Origin: Pirellulaceae bacterium
GTDB taxonomy: Bacteria; Planctomycetota; Planctomycetia; Pirellulales; Pirellulaceae
Direction of reading: 5' to 3'
Assembly (NCBI GenBank): GCA_016784735.1
Contig: JADHUC010000003.1
Coordinates: forward strand, 50,557 to 114,556
DNA: 64,000 nt
Position 1 is the first letter of the stretch. Each line of letters starts with the position of its first letter. The notes below the pieces were generated by a model that saw only the letters and a program-made list of their open reading frames with translations, was not told the origin of the DNA and did no database searches. The position numbers were made by a program, and so were the translations under genes. Positions 1 through 7,999 of this stretch are shown here, piece after piece.

Positions 1-468
1 TCGCAGTTTGATCGCCTGCCACTTCCCGGCCATTCGCGGTTTTGGGCGGACATGTAACCAATAATTGGCGCCGCCTTCCTCGATCACGTTGACCGTGAAG
101 CCGGGTGACTTTGCCGTTTGCGACTGATACCACATCATCAGTCCGTCATGAGCCGACCAGTCCGCCGGCGGATCGAACCGCCAGACCATGTTGAGCGAAT
201 GGCGGCCCTTCTTGTCGGCCGAGGGCTCCAACTCGACAAGCAGGCTGCGCGTACCCTCTTTCGCATATCCAGTCCGCGCCGTCAGCTTGGACGTTGCTTT
301 GCCACGAGTCCACGTCCCGTAAAGCGGCGTCTCCGATTCAAACGAGTCAAGGATCCTGTCCGCCTGTCGCTCCGGGCGAACCGGCCCCGCAGCACCGAAA
401 ACTTCCGCGAACAACCCACTAACCGCGAGCAGGGCAAACGCCAACCGCAGTGACCATTCCATACTCAT
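1..468 (-). CDS. secreted beta-sandwich domain protein, partial (C-terminus beyond window)
   Basis: The reading frame is open from an ATG at 468 to the window edge (156 codons). The start has a good ribosome site (GGAGGGAGAC directly before ATG). The N-terminus is a typical signal peptide (hydrophobic LRLAFALLAVSGLFA). After it comes a segment with the pattern ILDSFESETPLYGTW, then GTRSLLVELEP and FDPPADWSAHDGLMMWYQS, which resembles the jelly-roll carbohydrate-binding/CIA30-like domains found in secreted planctomycete glycan proteins. It follows the beta-helix gene on the same strand after 110 bases. The domain assignment rests on pattern only; a catalytic domain could lie outside the window. 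Confidence 0.7.
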   Translation of the reverse strand, partial: MSMEWSLRLAFALLAVSGLFAEVFGAAGPVRPERQADRILDSFESETPLYGTWTRGKATSKLTARTGYAKEGTRSLLVELEPSADKKGRHSLNMVWRFDPPADWSAHDGLMMWYQSQTAKSPGFTVNVIEEGGANYWLHVRPKPRMAGKWQAIKLR

Positions 469-499
469 GTCTCCCTCCGCGGCGAAGCCGCAACCCAGT

Positions 500-524
500 A
501 GGTCCCGGCTGCCGGACGGGACCT
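500..524. terminator. GC-rich hairpin between two minus-strand genes
   Basis: An 8-bp perfect inverted repeat (AGGTCCCG / CGGGACCT) with a 9-base loop lies 55 to 79 bases past the stop of the beta-helix gene and upstream of the partial gene at the window edge. No T-run follows on the minus strand, so it may be an attenuating hairpin or a small repeat rather than a true intrinsic terminator. Confidence 0.35.
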
Positions 525-578
525 GAGCCGCCAACCTCACCGGCAAACTCCCAGACCAATCACTTCCTCATGCAAACT

Positions 579-2633
579 CTATGCGCCCGGCTCTGCGGCG
601 GTAGCGCTCACACGTCCGTCGACCCCCACCCGCAGCACCTCACATCCAAGCGGGAACGCACCGATGTCCGGGTTACCAGCGTCCTGTTCGCAATCCGGGT
701 CAGGATAGCCTCCAGGCAACGCCACTCCGGCGTCAACAGCCGCGCTGCCTTCCTGCAGACGCAGATCTTCCCCAGAGCGGCCGGAATCGCCGAACCGCTC
801 GAATCGCGGGGCAGCAAACACGTCATGGGCTGTCCAGCCGGGCGGGTACTTCTGCTTGCTTGCCTCGAACCACTTCCCTTTGCGGCGAGCTTCGGCGAGC
901 GGGTCGCTCTCATGTTTCGGAGGTCTCTGCATGCTCCAGTGCAGGTTGCCGTCAACGAGCAGATCGTTCTCGGCCGATTCCGGGAAGAGGCCGGGTTCCT
1001 CGGTGACCTGAGAAAAGACATTGTTCAGCACGACCCTTCGCGTGCCTCGAAGATGCCCACCAAGCCCCCGTGCATAGTAACCGCGGTAAGCGCGACCCGA
1101 TGCCAGAACTGTGTTGTGATACGCGTGGATTACCGGCCAGATCGGGCTGCCGTGGTCCGATGCCAGACGCGACGGCGCGTACACATCGGTGTCTTCCGGG
1201 CTCTTGGGATGGCTGCGGTTGATTGGCTGCCGTAGGTCGATCACATTCCGGTAGATGTACGTGCCGCTGCCGGGTTCGTGCGAGACGATCTCGCCGGGCA
1301 CCCGCGCTCCATGCAGCGTGAACATTTGCAGAGCCCGCGACAGCAAGTTGTGGTGGATCAGCAATCGACCGGAGCGCCTCTTCGGGCCCACCTCGATTCC
1401 ATCGTCGTTGAAGTTATCCACATAGTTGTGATGGAAGTCCAGATCCTGAATGCCATGCACGTACGGTCCGTCGTGACAGTCTGTGAACTCGCAGAAACTG
1501 ATCTCCACGTTTTCGTTACGGGGTTCGTCGTCTTCGGCGTAGAACAAGTACGCCGAGGCCCCTCGATACTTCTCGCTGGTCCGGAATGACCACGGGGCCG
1601 AGAGACCGCGGAATGCCGTATGGGTGATCCGAACATCGCCGCTGCTTGAAAGCTTCAGTGCCGGCACGCCGCCGTAAAGCGTGAGATGATCCAACGCGAT
1701 GTCCTTGGACTTGTCGATCCGCATTGTCGCGTTGCGGGTGCCACGCAGAACCAGATCCTCGAACCGCACGTGCTCTGCGCCACGGACGTCCAACACCACG
1801 TCCGGGCCGCCGATCACCAGTCGCAGATTGCGAGGATCCTTTTCGCCTCGGTAGTTCCTCTCGCCCAACGCCTGAAAGTCCGTGTGTGCCAGACGGATGT
1901 GAATTCGCTTGGTCCCGTACGTTTCGTCGCCGATCTCGAAGGCGTCGTACCACACGCCCGGGCCACAGTAGATCCCCTGCGCCCGTGTCATGTTGTTGTC
2001 GAGGCGGCTCCAGTACTTGTTGTCCGTCCGCAGGTCGATCAGTTCGTGATACCCGTGGAGCGGCACCATGGAGTCGCCAAAGTTGCCCATCACGTATACC
2101 TGTCGACGAGGCCTCGCCTCCTGCCCCAGATCGGGATAGGCTTTGACCGATCGATACTCGCCTTTCGCTCCACCCGGTACCGGCTCCCAAGCTTCCTCCG
2201 GCGATTCGTAGAACTCGGGGTAACCCCCATCCAGGATTGCCAACTCGCCGGGATACGAGCCGACCGTGATCGGCGCTCCCGGCTTGCCCTTGAGTTCGCA
2301 GGTCACTCGTTCATAGTAAGTTCCGCCGCGCAGATAAAGCACGTCGCCTGCGTCCAACTGTCCCAGGGCGTGCTGAAGTGTCCGCCACGGCTCCGCTTCC
2401 GTACCCGGATTCGCGTCGTCGCCCTTGACGGGGTCTACAAAGTGTTTGAGGCTCTCTGCCAGGGGCTTGTCGCGCGGCACTGGCAACGGACGCTGCGAGG
2501 CAACCCCCTTGTCCGACGCCAAGATCGGCGAGGTCGCCAGCATCATCATCGCAACCAGCCACAGGACTCTTCCTGCGACCCGCGTCTGGACCGCGCCGGC
2601 GCCCGTTCCGCGGAGATGGCTCAGGTCTATCAT
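579..2633 (-). CDS. secreted right-handed parallel beta-helix protein
   Basis: A 684-aa protein. The ATG at 2633 is chosen over the longer frame because TTAAGGAG lies just upstream and the extension would run into the preceding gene. A signal-peptide-like stretch (VLWLVAMMMLATSPILA) is followed by FVDPVKGDDANPGTEAEPW and TLQHALGQLDAGDVLYLRGG, the usual opening of the DUF1565/right-handed beta-helix family. The middle shows strand-turn repeats (VRFEDLVLRGT, IALDHLTLYGG, VEISFCEFTD, LDFHHNYVDN, LLIHHNLLS) of the PbH1 type. Such proteins are usually polysaccharide lyases or binding proteins acting outside the cytoplasm; the substrate cannot be told. It starts 11 bases after the stop of the upstream gene, so the two are probably co-transcribed. 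Confidence 0.85.
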   Translation of the reverse strand: MIDLSHLRGTGAGAVQTRVAGRVLWLVAMMMLATSPILASDKGVASQRPLPVPRDKPLAESLKHFVDPVKGDDANPGTEAEPWRTLQHALGQLDAGDVLYLRGGTYYERVTCELKGKPGAPITVGSYPGELAILDGGYPEFYESPEEAWEPVPGGAKGEYRSVKAYPDLGQEARPRRQVYVMGNFGDSMVPLHGYHELIDLRTDNKYWSRLDNNMTRAQGIYCGPGVWYDAFEIGDETYGTKRIHIRLAHTDFQALGERNYRGEKDPRNLRLVIGGPDVVLDVRGAEHVRFEDLVLRGTRNATMRIDKSKDIALDHLTLYGGVPALKLSSSGDVRITHTAFRGLSAPWSFRTSEKYRGASAYLFYAEDDEPRNENVEISFCEFTDCHDGPYVHGIQDLDFHHNYVDNFNDDGIEVGPKRRSGRLLIHHNLLSRALQMFTLHGARVPGEIVSHEPGSGTYIYRNVIDLRQPINRSHPKSPEDTDVYAPSRLASDHGSPIWPVIHAYHNTVLASGRAYRGYYARGLGGHLRGTRRVVLNNVFSQVTEEPGLFPESAENDLLVDGNLHWSMQRPPKHESDPLAEARRKGKWFEASKQKYPPGWTAHDVFAAPRFERFGDSGRSGEDLRLQEGSAAVDAGVALPGGYPDPDCEQDAGNPDIGAFPLGCEVLRVGVDGRVSATAAEPGA

Positions 2634-2644
2634 TTCCGCACTCC

Positions 2645-4147
2645 TTAACGGTCTGTAAACACCAACGCGAGCTTTCGGTCCGGCTCGTTCTGCACCTGCC
2701 ACAGGCGCAGCAGCGCCATCATCAGCGTGTCGCCGTTTGTGACGGCCTCGTAGTGGGCATGCACATGAGAGGCCCTGGGCAGCGGGCATCCGTCGCCGAG
2801 GAACAGCTCCACGCCCTTCTGGGCGAACCGATCGGCAGCTTCTAGATACTTGTGCTCGCCAGTCAATTCGTGAGCGTTCACCATCAGGAGGATGACGTTG
2901 CCCATCGTCCCGGGCCAGACCGGTTTACTGAGGTTGATCTTCTGGTTGCGATATTGCTCGGCGGTTCGCAGCACGACTCTTCGGTAAGCATCCACGTGGA
3001 CCTGGCGGTAGCGAGTCATGCACGCGTCGGCGCTGCCGGCCATGCCGCTGCCACCATAGGCGTTTGACCACAGGTTCACGCCACCGGCCGCCAATCCTTG
3101 ACCTGCGTCCGCGTGGACCTTGGCGAACACATTGTCGTTGGTTGATGCGACCTCGCGCATCTTTGCCGCCAATTCGGGCGTCACCTTGGCCGCTGCATTG
3201 TCCAGCGAGATGGCCAGCGAGACATCATGCGATCTGCGACTACCCCGGCGTTTCGAGCCGCCAGCCAGCATGCCTCCTTCATGGATACGAGCTCGCTCCA
3301 GGCCGTCCACCACGCACTCGATGGCCTGCAAAAACACATTGTCGCGCGTCCTCTCGTAAGCCGCCGCCCAGGTTTCGATATAGAATCCGCCGTGCCGCGC
3401 ATACGGGGCTTCGGTGCCCGGGCCGGGCGCGTCGATCGCGGCGTGGCGCGAGTAGTCGCCAGTCTGGTGATTCCCGATTTGGTGTTCCCAAAGCCCCAGG
3501 GCGAACCGGCGACACGGTTCAGCCGCCACTTGCCAACTGCGGTCCCACAGCACCCACGGGCGATAGAATTCGTGAGTATTGCCAGAGGGTTTGTCGATCC
3601 GTTTTTCGGTGCGGAAATCCCATCCAGCGTGCTCGCCCCAGCACAACAGTCCGGTGGCAGGACTTTGGCAGCGCTCGAAACAGAACCTCAGCGATCGGTC
3701 CGCCTCGTCGGCGTACCGGTTCTCGCCGGTGATCTTGGTCAGCGCGTACAGGATCTGGTAGAGGTTTTCGCAGTGTTGTGGATTGCCACCGGCGATCATG
3801 CGGTCGTGAGGTCGAATGCCCCAGTCGTCGCGATCAATAGTCACCGCTTTCTGAAGGATTTCACCTTCGAGCATGCGCATCGTCTTGCGGTCCAGTGCCT
3901 CGGCAAACAACGGCGACTGCTGGTCGCCGTAAACGTCCCGTCCGTGCGCAATCATCGCATCGGCATAGCCCCGGACAACCTGCAGGTAGTCGCGCTCAGC
4001 CCGGCGTTCATCCGCCGCCGAGACGGTAGTTGCCGCTGCGGCGACAATTCCAAGCAGAAGGACACCTAGCTTCATTTCTCCAAAGCGAACACGTCTCGTC
4101 GCCGGCAATTGCCAGACACTCCTCATCCAACCGCTGTGATCGTTCAT
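2645..4147 (-). CDS. secreted alpha/alpha-barrel (six-hairpin glycosidase-like) protein
   Basis: About 500 aa. The ATG at 4147 has GGGAG eight bases upstream; another ATG at 4075 (MKLGVLLLGIVAAAA) would give a shorter signal peptide but has a poorly spaced GGAG. Either way the protein is exported. The mature part is helical, with ENLYQILYALTKITGENRYADEADRSL, GLLCWGEHAGWDF and YIETWAAAYERT, the look of (alpha/alpha)6 toroids such as GH88/GH105, epimerase or PL-type lyase folds. The exact family and substrate are not recognisable by eye. It is first of a probable operon with the beta-helix gene, and transcribed divergently from the FG-GAP gene. Confidence 0.75.
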   Translation of the reverse strand: MNDHSGWMRSVWQLPATRRVRFGEMKLGVLLLGIVAAAATTVSAADERRAERDYLQVVRGYADAMIAHGRDVYGDQQSPLFAEALDRKTMRMLEGEILQKAVTIDRDDWGIRPHDRMIAGGNPQHCENLYQILYALTKITGENRYADEADRSLRFCFERCQSPATGLLCWGEHAGWDFRTEKRIDKPSGNTHEFYRPWVLWDRSWQVAAEPCRRFALGLWEHQIGNHQTGDYSRHAAIDAPGPGTEAPYARHGGFYIETWAAAYERTRDNVFLQAIECVVDGLERARIHEGGMLAGGSKRRGSRRSHDVSLAISLDNAAAKVTPELAAKMREVASTNDNVFAKVHADAGQGLAAGGVNLWSNAYGGSGMAGSADACMTRYRQVHVDAYRRVVLRTAEQYRNQKINLSKPVWPGTMGNVILLMVNAHELTGEHKYLEAADRFAQKGVELFLGDGCPLPRASHVHAHYEAVTNGDTLMMALLRLWQVQNEPDRKLALVFTDR

Positions 4148-4361
4148 AACGCCAACTCCCAACTGAGACAGGTTGGTTCACGCGTCTCGCGCTTCTCTGG
4201 ATGTAACGTCTACCCTAACGCCTTAGAATAATGACTCCCGGATGCGTCCGCCATTACCTGGATCCAATGGGAATGTGTTATTCTGCGATAGCTGAGTGAA
4301 CCGTGGTGCGAGCGTGGGTACGCGTCGTTGAACGTGTTTCAAGTCGCGGAGGAGAAACGTG
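4148..4361. promoter_or_regulatory. divergent intergenic region with mirrored TTATTCT motifs
   Basis: This region separates two divergent operons. TTATTCT occurs at 4278-4284 on the plus strand, and its complement at 4225-4231 gives the same motif on the minus strand. Both are placed like -10 hexamers (TATTCT) for their respective genes. No convincing -35 was found, so promoter identity is tentative. Confidence 0.3.
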
Positions 4362-5555
4362 ATGCTGAAACTAGCCCGTCATTGCTGCGCGGCAGTTCCA
4401 ATCACATTTTGTTGTCTGGTTTCTTCGCTCGCCGTGGCGCAGGAACCGCCTACCATCAAGGTTCGTCATGTGCGCAAGCTGGAAAGCCCACTTCCCGGCG
4501 CTGGTGGCAACAGTCATTTGTTGCCGGGCATGCCGCTGGACGGACCGTGCTTTGCCATGACGTCGGCCAGGTCGTATGCCGACTGCACGGCCGGCTTCTA
4601 CAATGCCAAACTGGAATTGGTGGCGTCGTGGCGAGAGTCTATTGCCGATGGCGACAAAGTCATGTGCGTGACTGCGGGTGATTTGGACGGAGATGGCCAG
4701 AGTGAGATTGTCCTGAGCACCCGTCAGCAGGCGCCAGGCGCCTACGCGTTGCGTTGGAACGTAAAAGAGCGAAAGTTGGAAACGATCTGGTCGTTCCTCG
4801 ACGTGCGCAAGGGGCCGTTCTACCGTGGTATCGAAGTGGGTGATTTCACCAGCCACAAAGGACGCGAAGTCTGCATCGGCGGAGACGGCAGCGAGCTCTA
4901 TCTCATCGACCGAGACGGCAAACACATTGCCACGGCAAAGATCCCTAGCCCGACCATTCAGCGGATCGACGTCTGTGACCACGACGACGATGGCTACGAC
5001 GAGATGATTGTGTCCACGGGGCGCTCGCCCGGCATGGTGTTCTATCTGAAATGGCATCCGCAGACGTACGAACTTCAGACAATCTGGCGAGCCGACGTGA
5101 CTCCGGGCGGTCGTGGCGGCAACAACTGCTACGAAGCTCTGTACCATCCCAACGGTCACCCCGACGGCGGTCCGGCCATCGCCGTGAACACCGAGCAGGA
5201 AGCGCCCAGAGAAATGTCCACCGGCGCAATCCTCATGCTGGACATGAACGGCAGGGAACTGTGGCGGTACGACTACAACGAGGACGAAGGCCGCGGCGGA
5301 GCCTGCGACTTTGCCGACGTTACAGGCGACGATAGGCCAGAGATCATCTCACGCTATGCCCGCCTATTGAAAAAGCCTGTCGAAGTTGGCATCCTGATCC
5401 TGGATAATCGAGGGTGCCGTCTGGCGCGCGTCCCCAACGTCACGGCTGGCTCCGCCGGTCCGTACGTCTTTCGTCCGAACGGCCCCGGCACCAAACCCGT
5501 TTATCTCCTGGCGACGTCAAACGTCTACGAAATCCTTGTTGATGACGGTCAGTGA
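4362..5555 (+). CDS. secreted FG-GAP/VCBS-type beta-propeller protein
   Basis: A 397-aa protein starting at ATG 4362, preceded by GGAGGAGAAACGTG; a GTG one codon earlier is also open. The signal peptide (AVPITFCCLVSSLAVAQ) is clear. Repeated calcium-binding-like motifs are seen: GDLDGDGQSEIVLS, GDGSELYLIDRDGK, DVCDHDDDGYDEMIVST and DFADVTGDDRPEII. These match FG-GAP/VCBS repeats of seven-bladed propellers, like the non-catalytic or lyase propellers of rhamnogalacturonan lyase relatives. Role: probably extracellular glycan binding or lysis; no catalytic residues are identified. It is the first gene of a three-gene plus-strand operon (gaps 43 and 23 bases). Confidence 0.8.
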   Translation: MLKLARHCCAAVPITFCCLVSSLAVAQEPPTIKVRHVRKLESPLPGAGGNSHLLPGMPLDGPCFAMTSARSYADCTAGFYNAKLELVASWRESIADGDKVMCVTAGDLDGDGQSEIVLSTRQQAPGAYALRWNVKERKLETIWSFLDVRKGPFYRGIEVGDFTSHKGREVCIGGDGSELYLIDRDGKHIATAKIPSPTIQRIDVCDHDDDGYDEMIVSTGRSPGMVFYLKWHPQTYELQTIWRADVTPGGRGGNNCYEALYHPNGHPDGGPAIAVNTEQEAPREMSTGAILMLDMNGRELWRYDYNEDEGRGGACDFADVTGDDRPEIISRYARLLKKPVEVGILILDNRGCRLARVPNVTAGSAGPYVFRPNGPGTKPVYLLATSNVYEILVDDGQ

Positions 5556-5598
5556 GATGAAGCAGCAACTCGATACTCAAACGCACGCGGAGTCCACC

Positions 5599-6798
5599 AT
5601 GACGAGGCCCCAGCATTTCAGCCGCCGAGAGTTCTTGAAGTCCTCGGCACTGTTGACCGCCGCCGGAGCACTGCCGATGCCGCGGCTTGCTGCATCCGAG
5701 GGGGAATCGCTCGGCGGCAATCGGCCGCTTATGAAGCCGGTGCATGATATGATCGTGTGCCCCTGGGCGCCACAGCATCCACGGCATGACCATCAACTGA
5801 TCTTTCCGTTGGACGAGGAGCGATTGCTGCTGGTGTGGTCTGAATACTACGCCAAAGGCAAGAATCTCGCGACGCTGAAAGGCGGTGCCGGCGCGGGCGA
5901 CGCCGTGTCGTGTCAGATTTCGTCGATGGTTTCCATGGATCGCGGTCGAACCTGGGGTGATCGCAAGGTGATGCAGCCAAACATTTGGAAGCATAACGTG
6001 AAACATCCAAACCTGGTGCGGCTGTCCGACAAAGAGATCCTGTTTTCTTATGTGGGCTGGGATTCGTCGGCCGATCGCAACGTCTTCATGCGTCGTTCGT
6101 TGGACAACGGCCAGGCGTGGGGCCGGCAAGTGCAAATATCGGAACCCGGCTGGTACTGCAACAATGCCGGCCGCGCGCTACGGTTGAGCACCGGCCGCGT
6201 GTTGTTGCCCGCACACGGTCCTTATGCAGAGAAGTACATCGGCGGCGCACCCTACAAAGGCGGCAACTTGCACGCCTTTATCTTCTATTCCGATGACGGA
6301 TTCAAAACGTGGAAACGGAGCAGCGATAGCATGACCGCCAAAGGACGCGGTTGCCATGAGCCGACGATTGTCGAGCTGAAGGACGGGCGACTGTTCTGTC
6401 TATTGCGGAACACGAACCAGCGACAGTATTTCACTATCTCTGATGACGGTGGCGACCACTGGACCAAACCCGCACCTACCGTGCTCACGTCGCCCGAATC
6501 GCCGGCGCTAGTGAAACGAATGCCGACGACCGGTGACATCCTGGTCCTCTGGAACAACGTCGCCTCGAAATCCAACTGGCCGCGGATTCCGCTTACCGCC
6601 GCGATCTCGAGAGATGAAGGCGAAACCTGGACCAACTTCCGCGACATCGACAATCGCGCGGACTGCGACGCCGCCTATCCGTCCGTCACATTCGTCGGCG
6701 ACGAGGCGTTGGTGGCCTACTACTCCCGCTCGACCAAATGGAAACGCGACGCGGAGATTACATTGAGAATCTACAACATCGACCAGTTCTACACGTGA
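5599..6798 (+). CDS. Tat-exported sialidase-like BNR-repeat protein
   Basis: A 399-aa protein. The ATG at 5599 is preferred (GGAG six bases upstream); longer readings overlap the previous gene. The N-terminus has a twin-arginine signal, SRREFLKSSALLTAAG. Five Asp-box motifs are visible: SMDRGRTWG, SLDNGQAWG, SDDGFKTWK, SDDGGDHWT and SRDEGETWT, giving a six-bladed sialidase-type propeller. In the family, exo-alpha-sialidases cleave terminal sialic acids, but many planctomycete homologues have no tested substrate. The C-terminus (LVAYYSRSTKWKRDAEITLRI in two parts) is typical of these proteins. It lies between the FG-GAP gene and the aldo/keto reductase, suggesting a shared sugar pathway. Confidence 0.85.
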   Translation: MTRPQHFSRREFLKSSALLTAAGALPMPRLAASEGESLGGNRPLMKPVHDMIVCPWAPQHPRHDHQLIFPLDEERLLLVWSEYYAKGKNLATLKGGAGAGDAVSCQISSMVSMDRGRTWGDRKVMQPNIWKHNVKHPNLVRLSDKEILFSYVGWDSSADRNVFMRRSLDNGQAWGRQVQISEPGWYCNNAGRALRLSTGRVLLPAHGPYAEKYIGGAPYKGGNLHAFIFYSDDGFKTWKRSSDSMTAKGRGCHEPTIVELKDGRLFCLLRNTNQRQYFTISDDGGDHWTKPAPTVLTSPESPALVKRMPTTGDILVLWNNVASKSNWPRIPLTAAISRDEGETWTNFRDIDNRADCDAAYPSVTFVGDEALVAYYSRSTKWKRDAEITLRIYNIDQFYT

Positions 6799-6821
6799 GC
6801 ACATTGCACGAGGAGTCACAA

Positions 6822-7790
6822 ATGGATCGGGTACTACTTGGGGAAAGCGGCTTGTCCGTCTCACCGGTTTGCTTTGGAACGTGGCAGCTCAGTCCCCGAT
6901 TCTGGGGCGAGCAGTCCAAGGACGATGCCGTGTCCGCCATGAAGCTTGCCTACGACCAAGGAATCAACTTCATCGACACGGCGGACGCCTACGGTGATGG
7001 CTACGGCGAGAGCGTCGTTGGCGAGGCGATCAAGGACCTTCCGCGGGACGAATTGGTGATCGTCACCAAGGTCTTCAACCACTTCAATCCCGACGGATCA
7101 AGATACCCGGATCTTACGCCCGATCACGTTGCCGAGCGTTGCGAGGCATCGCTCGGCCGTCTGGGACTCGACACGATCGACCTGTACTTGCTGCACCTGT
7201 ACGATCAATTGACACCATTGGCCGACATCGCGGGCACCCTGGAAAGACTCCGTGACCAGGGAAAAGTCCGGGCTATCGGCGTAAGCAATCACTCGGTCGA
7301 GCAACTCCGCGCTCAGCGGCGATGTGGCGCGTATTCAGTCATTCAGCCGCCGTACAGCCTGATTGACCCCGTGGGCGAAAGCGGTCTGTTGCCCTATTGC
7401 CAGTCCGAAAACGTCGGAGTGATGGTCTACTCGCCATTACACAAGGGGCTGCTCACCGGAAAGTATACCGGCACCGAGACCTTCGACGACTTCCGCGGCT
7501 ATCACGCCGACTTCCAGGGCGAACGATTCAAAGAGCTGTGCGACAAGGTCCAGAGCCTCCGGCCCATCGCCGATCGGTACGAGCTGACGATCTGTCAGCT
7601 CGCCATAGTCGCCACTCTGATGCATCCGGCAATCCACGTGGCCATCTGCGGGATCAAGACACCCGAGCAGATCGCCGAGGCGGCCGGGGCTGTCGGCAGG
7701 ACGATTTCTCGCGAGGACTACTTCGCCGTGCGCAACCTCGTCGGGCCGGCGGGTCCGAAACTAGCAGACGCCAAGGGCGAGCAGAAATGA
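6822..7790 (+). CDS. aldo/keto reductase
   Basis: A 322-aa cytoplasmic protein. The start at ATG 6822 follows GAGGAG and is 23 bases past the upstream stop. AKR signatures are complete: INFIDTADAYGDGYGE with the catalytic Asp and Tyr, the lysine in VIVTKVFN, the histidine in DLYLLHLYD, and GVSNHSVEQL further on. The family reduces aldehydes or ketones, often of sugars, with NADPH. No signal peptide is present, unlike the other two genes of this operon, so it probably handles an imported sugar product. Confidence 0.93.
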   Translation: MDRVLLGESGLSVSPVCFGTWQLSPRFWGEQSKDDAVSAMKLAYDQGINFIDTADAYGDGYGESVVGEAIKDLPRDELVIVTKVFNHFNPDGSRYPDLTPDHVAERCEASLGRLGLDTIDLYLLHLYDQLTPLADIAGTLERLRDQGKVRAIGVSNHSVEQLRAQRRCGAYSVIQPPYSLIDPVGESGLLPYCQSENVGVMVYSPLHKGLLTGKYTGTETFDDFRGYHADFQGERFKELCDKVQSLRPIADRYELTICQLAIVATLMHPAIHVAICGIKTPEQIAEAAGAVGRTISREDYFAVRNLVGPAGPKLADAKGEQK

Positions 7791-7999
7791 ACATGGCGCT
7801 CCGCGCCCCATGGCCAGTCGCTACACCAAATGAACACCAATACTTACCAGCTTGGAGGCCGAGATAACGAATCGGAAGAAGCACCTGCACACAGCCCTGA
7901 CACCGGCAGCGCAGCCCAGGAAGTTAATGCAGTTTGGATGACTGGATCAGCCCAACGAAAAGCCATGAGTCAAGACCTGATCACTATGATCGCGACGGA
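7791..7999. other. intergenic spacer between convergent genes
   Basis: This 209-base spacer separates the convergent aldo/keto reductase and STAND genes. No conserved coding frame and no strong hairpin with a T-tract were seen. Confidence 0.5.

Noticed and set aside
450..2648. Long plus-strand open frames (450-1235 and 1686-2648)
   Set aside because: They lie opposite the beta-helix gene, have no ribosome site and show no domain-like sequence; they reflect high GC.
7788..7867. Short frame after the aldo/keto reductase
   Set aside because: Only 26 codons, no ribosome site and no similarity seen.
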